A DNA stretch of 64,000 nt, taken from assembly GCF_025118155.1 (NCBI RefSeq), contig NW_026251427.1:1-64000 (forward strand), written 5' to 3'. The notes under the pieces were generated by a model. That model was given only the letters and a program-made list of their open reading frames with translations, did no database searches and had not been told where the DNA came from. Both the position numbers and the translations under genes were made by a program. The first letter of the stretch is position 1, and each line of letters opens with the position of its first letter. This document shows, piece by piece, positions 57,179 to 64,000 of the stretch. Origin of the DNA: Cokeromyces recurvatus (taxonomy: Eukaryota > Mucoromycota > Mucoromycetes > Mucorales > Mucoraceae).

Positions 57179-59657
57179 TATTCAACAAGCTAAAAAAAAA
57201 AAAAAAAGAGAGAGAAAAGAAGAAGAAGAAGAAAAAAAGAAAAAAGAAAATGGAAGTATAACGTTATTTTATTATTTATAAGGTTACACACATAAAAAGA
57301 TCGCTGCTGCTACTGCTGCTGCTGCTCTTAAACAACATGTTTTTTTTTGTTAGGTTGTTAATAAAATGTAGATTGCTAAATACTATCCCGAATAATAAAC
57401 TAAATAAACTTAGGATCCTGTTTAACAATCCTTGTTAATTTTCCCTCTTATTTATTCTTTAAATAGACAAAAACTAGATAAAATGATGTCTTTTAAAGAA
57501 ATAATGAGGGAGTAAGGAGTAAACTAAAAAATACTCCTCTGAAGAGAAAACAGATTTAGACATTAAATTAATTTTATAATTAAATGTTAAAAAAGAATCT
57601 ATTTGAAAAAAAAAATATGTATATATATATATAAATGTATATGTTTACATAAAATATTATAAAGTACACTTTATTATATAATAGAAAAAAGAAAAGTTAT
57701 ATAACAGATGTATGCATCATTATAACTGAAAACTGAAAAGAAAAGAAAAGATTTGCACCTTTTATCTGTTTATAAATAAGTACTACAGTCTTATTACATT
57801 AAAATAATATGATTGGATAAAAAAATTGATGACGCGTGGTAAGGGAGATTTGTTGAAGCCAGAAAAAAAAAAGTTACATAATGACAGTCTAGGTGTAACA
57901 AACCAAAGAAAGTAGTTTATTATTATTTGATTACTGTTATGTAGGTCTACACTATTTTGTAAAGCTATATTTTGGACTTCAGTGGACATGTTATTGTTTA
58001 ATAGATGAATTCCCCCTCCCCTTTTTTTTTTCTCTCCTAAGACTAATAAATTTAATTTTCATTGCATGATACAAAGATTTAAGGTAGTTCAGTATAAAGT
58101 TAGAAATATCTAGAATAAAACACACACACACACACACACAGTAGTACTTTTTATAACCTATTTGTAAGAATCTTAAAAATAAGAATAAAGTCGAATAATT
58201 TAAACTTATTGAATAATTCCAAATTATATATACGTTATTTCCAAGTCTGTAAAAAAAAATTATGTATTGACTAAAATAATGATTTGAAATTGTTAAGATG
58301 ATAAAGGCCTTGGCTCTTTTTATTACTGCTATTTTTAGTCAATATTTAATACAAATTTGAATCTTAGCCTAGTATTATATAACTGGTTAAGATAGGAATG
58401 TGTATTTTAACAGTTATTATGTATTCAATTAATAAATATTACTGCTAATTAGGGAACTATATAATTGTATAAAGGGGAATATACCAATTAAGACGTGAAA
58501 GTAAGGCTAAAAATCCAACAGTTACCAAAATAGATAGATCTAGCCAGTTAAGAGTGTTTATGTATATACTAATCATGATTAAGTATGTAATAATAAAGAT
58601 AAATGCTGCGTTAAATAGATATTACTATTTTACTGTATTTGTATATTTTATATGCTGTATAGGAATACCGTTGTTCTTACACTATTATAATATGTGTTGC
58701 ATGATTATGCTGTTTAATTATTACCACTTTAGAGAGGGGGTTTACGTGAAATATTATTTATTTGTTACAAATATACAAATATTTAATCAAAGTATCTATT
58801 TCAGTTAAGTGACTATTCTACTGTACTAAGTATATATCAGCAAGTTTAAAGGAGGGCTCAAATATTAAAGAAGTCTGTAGTAGATATTTTAAGTATTTCT
58901 TATTTAATTTGAAATATATAATTTTCTCTTATTAAGTCTGATAAGCTTTTAATTTAATACTCTTTTATTTTATAATTTGTTATATTGTAATGTGATGCTA
59001 CTTTTACCTTCCTTGTGATTAAAAGTAGTATTCCTTATCTGTATATTCTTTTTGTTTATATATATACATATACATATTGAAATTGATCCTTTAAAGTTCT
59101 GAAGAAAAGCAAATAGCTTCTTTACCATCTGAATTTTTATCATCAAACTCATTATTTCATAAAGGCTTTTTTTTTCAAGATGTTACTCGAGTTTTTTGCT
59201 TGATTAGGTTGTAATGACTCAATAGTGATCGATATGTTTTGGGTAAAATATATATATATATATAAAGAAATTAGTATACCACCGATAGATCGATCATAAG
59301 AGTGTTTCTGACTTGACATAAAAAACAGATATATCAATAAAGAAAAAAATGCAGTTATGAAGATTATCTGTTATATCTATTGCTTTCTATTTTACATCTC
59401 TCCCTGCGCTCATATCTTGCATCGATATGTGATATATCGTTTCGAGCTGTAGGACGGCCATCTAATCTTTTAATCGAAAGATTGTATTCATATAAAATAA
59501 AGTTCTTTACAATGGATCTCTTCTTTAAACTAAAGCCCTTTTCTTCTAATATAATATTCATGCTGCCTTTATTATTCTCCATGAAAAACAGATGTGTAAC
59601 TCGCTGGTTATAGTGAGTTCGTTACTTTTTTTTTTTTTTTTTTTTTTTGCTGCTGCA
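57179..59657. other. Gene-poor region
   Basis: About 2.5 kb with no supported gene. It holds an A15 and GA/AAG-rich stretch (57190-57250) that is pyrimidine-rich on the sense strand of the fucosyltransferase gene, a CTG repeat (57305-57330), a (CA)n run at 58121-58140, and several short AT repeats. Short open frames at 57783-57989, 58554-58808 and 59364-59582 have no coding support. Confidence 0.5.
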
Positions 59658-60025
59658 ATGAAATCAGGATATCAATATAATACTTATAAAGAAACCAGGA
59701 GAAAAGGAAAAAATATGTTAGAAGAAAATCGTGACAAACTGAATGCAAAGAAAAAACAAAAGCAAAAGCCTATACTAGATCCAATTCGTGGTTCTTGTAT
59801 TATGGCAAGATTATACAATATCAAGAAGTCGAGACCGTGTAAAACCATAATTTCACTTTTAAAGAGATAATTGAACGGGAGCTTGACCCTTTGAATTCGA
59901 GAACTTCGTCTTCTGAACAATATCTTCAATATGTACAATATATAATGGGTCATATTGATAATTTATTCGATTTTTATTGTTTTGGAACGGCAAAAATCAA
60001 CCGACAGAATTATCATAGAAAATAA
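59658..60025 (+). pseudogene. Possible second Fanzor-like remnant (fragment)
   Basis: Two adjacent frames look coding. The first (59658-59870) is Lys/Gln-rich (YNTYKETRRKGKNMLEENRD) with ILDPIRGSCIMA, which faintly recalls a RuvC-I D-PG segment. The second (about 59855-60025) reads ERELDPLNSRTSSSEQYLQY, then YIMGHIDNLFDFYCFGTAKI. The spacing of Ser/Thr, tyrosines and the FY-FxTA block parallels the Fanzor remnant at 11443-11200 (TSIPSPKTASLERY ... SSFYSFHTARLRW). The frames are offset and the piece stops at 60025, so it would be a short decayed fragment. No zinc ribbon or RuvC-III motif is nearby. Tentative. Confidence 0.35.
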
Positions 60026-60303
60026 CAAGCTCTTAATTATTGCACACATATCCTTCAAAATCGTTAAAAAAATATATATACATGTATATAACAAGAAGAA
60101 ATCCAGGGATTGTTCATCAATCAGCTGAACTAAGATATAATTTCGAAAAGAATTGTTATAAAATTTTGGTTCTGACATAACGCACATTTATAGGAAAAAA
60201 AAAACAATTTACGAACTCACGATAGATGTATCTTGGCACGTTCATCAGCTGTTTGAATTTTGAAATCCGCTCTTTGGGGCTGAACACACGGTACTCCTTG
60301 CTC

Positions 60304-60336
<33 letters not shown>

Positions 60337-60377
60337 GAATCTCTTATTCTCTTTCCTTCATAAATTGAAACACAATC

Positions 60378-61856
60378 ATGACAAATCCGTTATCGACAAT
60401 TCATAGACAATCTATTCCAACATCACCCACTATTACCGAAAATACAACTATTCTCCATATTAAAGAAGATATATCTACTATTACAGAAGATTCACCTTCT
60501 TCAACTGTAACAGAAGAGTCCTTAAAACAATTAAAACGTAAAATGAAAGAAATTACAGAGGTAACATAACAAAAAAAAAAAAAAAAAAAAAAAAAGGTTA
60601 GGGAATGATCTTTTATTTACTTCCTTTATAGCTAAATATAGCAATGCATAGAGATTATTTTCATGCAAAAAAGAAGATTCGTACATTAACCTTTGAAAGA
60701 AAGTAAATGCTTGTATTTTATATACTTTTACCAAATGATTTTTTTTTATTCATATTATTCTAGTCTACTATTAGATAGTATTAATCGTTTAGAAAATATG
60801 GAAAAATCAAATGAAGATAGTGATAGCGAACTATATAGTGAATTATCAGATACGGAAGATGAAGTAGATGGTAAAACACGTTTTATATTTGACTTGATAG
60901 AGACAAAAACCAATCTTGTTTTATTTAGCTTTATCAACTTTTAATAATCATATATTAAAACCAAAGGTAATAATAAGGAAGGCAACTAATAAAGCGTATC
61001 GTTCATCACCTTCAACTATACTACCTCACATATCTCATGAAATTACAACACCTTCTACACCACCTAAACGATCTAAAATGGGTCGTGTTTCGCTTAAGAC
61101 GCGTCGTGTTCAACCTATTGAAAGAGATGCTGATGGAAAACCAAAACTACCTCAACAAATTGGTGTTTTAACTGTTCTTAATCTTGGTAAAATCATTACC
61201 GATAGACCCGCCTTTCATAATGAAAGATATATTTTCCCCGTTGGATATACTGTAAGCAGGTAATAAAATATTCAAGTATTATTTCAGCAAAAAGGAAAAA
61301 AAAAAAAAAAAAAAAGAAAAATAATCGATGATTTTTTGCTTTTAGAACATATCCTAGTATGATAGATCCCGATAGTAACACAACTATTACATCGACCATT
61401 CTTGATGGTGGAGATGGACCTCGATTCCATGTTGTAGCTGCTGATATGCCTGACGAACCTATTATTGCCAATTCAGCAACTGGTGCCTGGACAGTCGTTG
61501 TTCGTCGTTCTAACGAAATTCGTCATCGCGACCATTCTAACTCAGCATCAGGTCCTGATTATTATGGATTTAAGCACCCTACTATCGCTAACTTGATCCA
61601 AGACTTGCCTGGTGCAAAAGAATTAAAGCAATATGTTTGGCAGTCTTTTGAGGAAATGGAGCCTCGTGCTGCAAAAGGTGTAATGGCAGCAGCAGAAAAA
61701 AAGAGAGGAAATTTAGAACAAATGGGAAATGCAAACAGGAAAGTACCAAAAATAGATAATCAAAATACAATTGTATTTGTGAATGAAGAAGAACATCATG
61801 CTGATGAAGAAGATGGAACAGACGAATTAGGAATTAGTGATAAAGAAGAAATTTAA
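60378..61856 (+). CDS. FYRN/FYRC-domain nuclear protein, TBRG1-like
   Basis: Five exons (60378-60560, 60632-60702, 60764-60870, 60929-61259, 61346-61856) join in phase into 400 aa. The N-terminal 60 residues are Ser/Thr/Glu-rich. A charged helical region follows (QLKRKMKEITE, FHAKKKIRTLTFERK), then an acidic patch. The FYRN half (GVLTVLNLGKI, YIFPVGYTVSR) and FYRC half (FHVVAADMPDEPI, ANSATGAWTVVV, YYGFKHPTIANLIQDLPG) form the F/Y-rich fold found in TBRG1, MLL/trithorax and other chromatin proteins. No methyltransferase or PHD domain is attached, as in TBRG1. Likely a chromatin-associated regulator. A poly(T) tract lies about 40 bp before the start (60310-60336). Confidence 0.85.
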
Positions 61857-61868
61857 CCTGTTTTTTTT

Positions 61869-61870
<2 letters not shown>

Positions 61871-61920
<50 letters not shown>
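61871..61920 (+). repeat. T39A11 block
   Basis: Thirty-nine T followed by eleven A in the convergent 3' region between two genes. Confidence 0.95.
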
Positions 61921-61987
61921 TTCATAGTTATAGTCATATTAATAAGCATGTTGCATATATATAATGAATATGTATTATTTATTTATA

Positions 61988-63756
61988 TTAAACATCAAAT
62001 GAAACTTGAACATTAGCATTGCTCGTCTGAACAGTAAGGTCCCCTTTATCACCTGTACCTTTTCTAACACCTTGCTTAAGATAGCTAATATTATATTCAT
62101 ATTCAATATTATCTTCACCATCAATTAGAACTTCTCCATGAGATGTGCTGAAAACAAATCTTCCTCCAAATCTATTTGGCTTTAGAAACCTGTTAATATA
62201 CATATACATATTCATTAATATTTATATATATATATATATATATATATACCATATGTAGATTTATGTCAGCATTACTTGTTAACACATTCACTTTATTATT
62301 TTTGTCTCCAAGAATAGAAAGTGAAATGGGCGCATTTGAAGTTTGAGTCAATATTTGAGTTTTAGCTTGTATTGAATCTATGAACAACTTCCCGTTAGAG
62401 GTACGAATCGAGACATGATCAGCGACAATATTGCCCAGTTGAATAGCTTGATTACTGGATTCGATAAAGATAGTATCATGTGCATATATTTCACTTGAGG
62501 CCCTGATATGACCATTTACATTCTTAATCTGAACCTCTCTTTTAGCTTCGACTCGATCAGTAGCGACAATCATACTATTACTATTCTCTAGCATCACTGA
62601 ATCCTCTGCTACCAGGCGTCCAACCTTAAGTTTGCCCTGTGTTGTAGCTAAACGAAGGATACTCCCAGTCCAATCCTTCATAGCCAATTCGCCATTAGAC
62701 GTCTTGATTTCCATATGATCGACATGAGTCACAGAGGGGTGCAGTTGCACTTCAACATTTTTCACGTTCATTACGAATCGTTCAATAGTAGAGGGGATCC
62801 TAATTTCGAGGTGAACACTGATACATTCGTCATCTAACCGCTGAGCCATCTCTGGAGGCATTCGTAAGACTACCTGCATAGTCTCTCCATCTCTATTCGT
62901 CATAAACGTCATCTGATCAGCAAGTTCTGGTGGATACATAGCAATATCAGTCAAGATCATGCCTTCATTATCGGTTGATAGTATCGTTATTAGGCCACCC
63001 GAGACACGACCTTCAATGGTAAGTTCAAGGTTTTTCTCGAAATGAAAGATTCGGGGGACACCCTTCCAGATAACTGCATTACTTTGACAAATGCTGTTGG
63101 GGGGTAATGAAGGGCCTATAAAGCGATCACTGTATTTATAAGCGATGAGCCAAATCAAGATACCTAAAAAGATATATTTAAACCATTTACGGCAACAGCC
63201 AGGGTTATTCTGAATATGAATAGGAAGTGTCTGTACGGTTGTGAGGGGAGTAGAAGAATGTTCATGACGAGTCAATCTGGACTGTTGTTGATAATTATCA
63301 ACAAGGTCTAAACAAGATATAGAATGAATGAAAAAAAAAATATGAGACTTGTTTTGTATAAATACATAAATGTATATAACGTGATACAATGTTACAACAT
63401 ATCCTTACAAGGAGTATTTTGTTTCCAATTTGTATTCACGTCTTCACTTAGTAAGCCAGTTTGCTGTTCAATACTATTTCTAATGGAGTCATAGCCTCCG
63501 TTAGTTGATGAGTTTTCAGGAAGAGAGTAGGGGGGTGGCGGTGGCGAAAACTTGGAGGCTGTTGCTTCATCGAGTTTATGGATGACTTGATTGGATGAAA
63601 CAAAAGAAGTATCATTACCACTATCGGTGTAATCTAAGTTATTATATTTAATATTATGTATTTAAGCTTTATTTTGAATATTCATGTTTTTTTTTTTTAA
63701 AAAAAAAAAAAAAAAATACCAGGTTGATTATAATACGATTTTGAATTGTTAGACAT
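61988..63756 (-). CDS. Single-pass membrane protein with DUF4097-like beta-repeat domain
   Basis: Four exons (63756-63720, 63633-63409, 63307-62250, 62179-61988) join in phase into 503 aa. The N-terminal 140 residues are Ser/Pro/Asn/Gln-rich, with a run of five Pro and Tyr (PPPPPYS), and presumably cytosolic. One membrane span follows (YIFLGILIWLIAYKY, about 140-155). The remainder is built of short repeated beta units of the form IKTSNGELAM, ENSNSMIVA, IESSNQAI, IRTSNGKLFI, TQTSNAPISL and LTSNADINL. This TSNG-type ladder is typical of DUF4097/adhesin-like right-handed beta-helix proteins. Function unknown; probably type II topology. The last intron includes a (TA)n stretch, and its 3' splice site (AAAG before CCAAAT) was chosen because it alone keeps the frame. 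Confidence 0.75.
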
Positions 63757-64000
63757 AATGAAGAAAAAGAAAGAGAGAAAATAACAATAATAATAACAGG
63801 AATGAATAAATGAAAAATAAATAAGGGGGAGGGGAGAGGTGAAGTAACACTTTACTCCTTTTTTTTTTTCTTTTTTCGTTTGTTTAAATGTATAAAACTG
63901 CAGAAGCATTTGTTGTTTCAATATAAACTTCAATATCAGTTTTGACGCCATGTCTATTATATGTGCCTGATTTCTTACAGTGTTTGTCCTTGTTTAATGT
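63757..64000. other. Upstream region of the DUF4097-like gene
   Basis: Contains purine-rich stretches that read as pyrimidine-rich leader on the minus strand. No further gene is visible before the window ends. Confidence 0.5.

Overview
The window looks like nuclear DNA of a filamentous fungus of the Mucoromycota, most probably a Mucorales species. It is very A+T-rich, full of long poly(T)/poly(A) tracts, and its genes carry many short introns (about 40-120 nt) with GTAAG/GTATA-type donors and YAG acceptors. The gene set fits: a fungal OPI10/Hikeshi, Rmt2, Trs65, Gut2 and Gyp7-like GAP sit beside a phosphorylase-kinase alpha-like protein. The transposase families and the lineage-specific orphan genes are of a kind I associate with Mucorales. 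All exon chains were assembled by eye from splice signals and checked for reading-frame continuity. No tRNA, rRNA or CRISPR array was seen.

Left part (1-12,750), a transposon-rich accessory region. A lineage-specific gene on the minus strand (6001 down to 1059) is split by a 2.8-kb CACTA element with CACTATGGCG ends (2157-4956). That element carries the C-terminal 493 codons of a Tnp2-like transposase. Next come two Tc1/mariner-type DD34E elements. The first (6027-7718) has near-perfect 90-bp terminal repeats but a frameshifted transposase. The second (7852-9621) has a complete 460-aa transposase and long internally repetitive terminal repeats. Between 11,443 and 10,522 lies a decayed Fanzor (eukaryotic TnpB-like, RNA-guided nuclease family) gene that keeps the late RuvC motifs and zinc ribbon. 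At 12,005-12,745 is a three-exon gene resembling the N-terminal part of Merlin/ISXO2-type transposases.

Middle and right (13,497-63,756), a conventional gene-dense region. In order: TBC GTPase-activating protein (Gyp7/TBC1D15-like, +); mitochondrial glycerol-3-phosphate dehydrogenase (-); arginine methyltransferase Rmt2 (+); MFS hexose transporter (+); asparagine-synthetase-domain protein ASNSD1 (+), whose end overlaps a convergent Nudix/mL46-like gene (-); a decayed lineage-specific gene (+); tRNA 2'-O-methyltransferase Trm44 (+); a Ser/Thr-rich single-pass surface protein (+); a membrane protein with a PPxY motif (-); a 1611-aa Sel1-repeat protein with an N-myristoylation signal (-); Trs65 of TRAPPII (-); TMEM70-like mitochondrial protein (+); phosphorylase kinase alpha-like subunit (-); NSUN4-like m5C methyltransferase (+); Hikeshi/OPI10 (+); a PPPDE-thioredoxin-PUL protein (-); a LONRF-like RING/LON protein (-); an O-fucosyltransferase-like glycosyltransferase (-); a second possible Fanzor remnant (+); a FYRN/FYRC (TBRG1-like) nuclear protein (+); and a DUF4097-like membrane protein (-).

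These are mostly single-copy housekeeping genes with no operon logic. Themes that recur are membrane traffic (Gyp7-like, Trs65), mitochondrial function (Gut2, TMEM70-like, mL46-like, NSUN4-like), carbon supply (hexose transporter, phosphorylase-kinase-like regulator), RNA/ribosome modification (Trm44, NSUN4-like, Rmt2) and protein quality control (Sel1-repeat, PPPDE-PUL, LONRF, Hikeshi). The most unusual content is the mobile-element cluster at the left, especially the Fanzor remnant and the CACTA-split gene.
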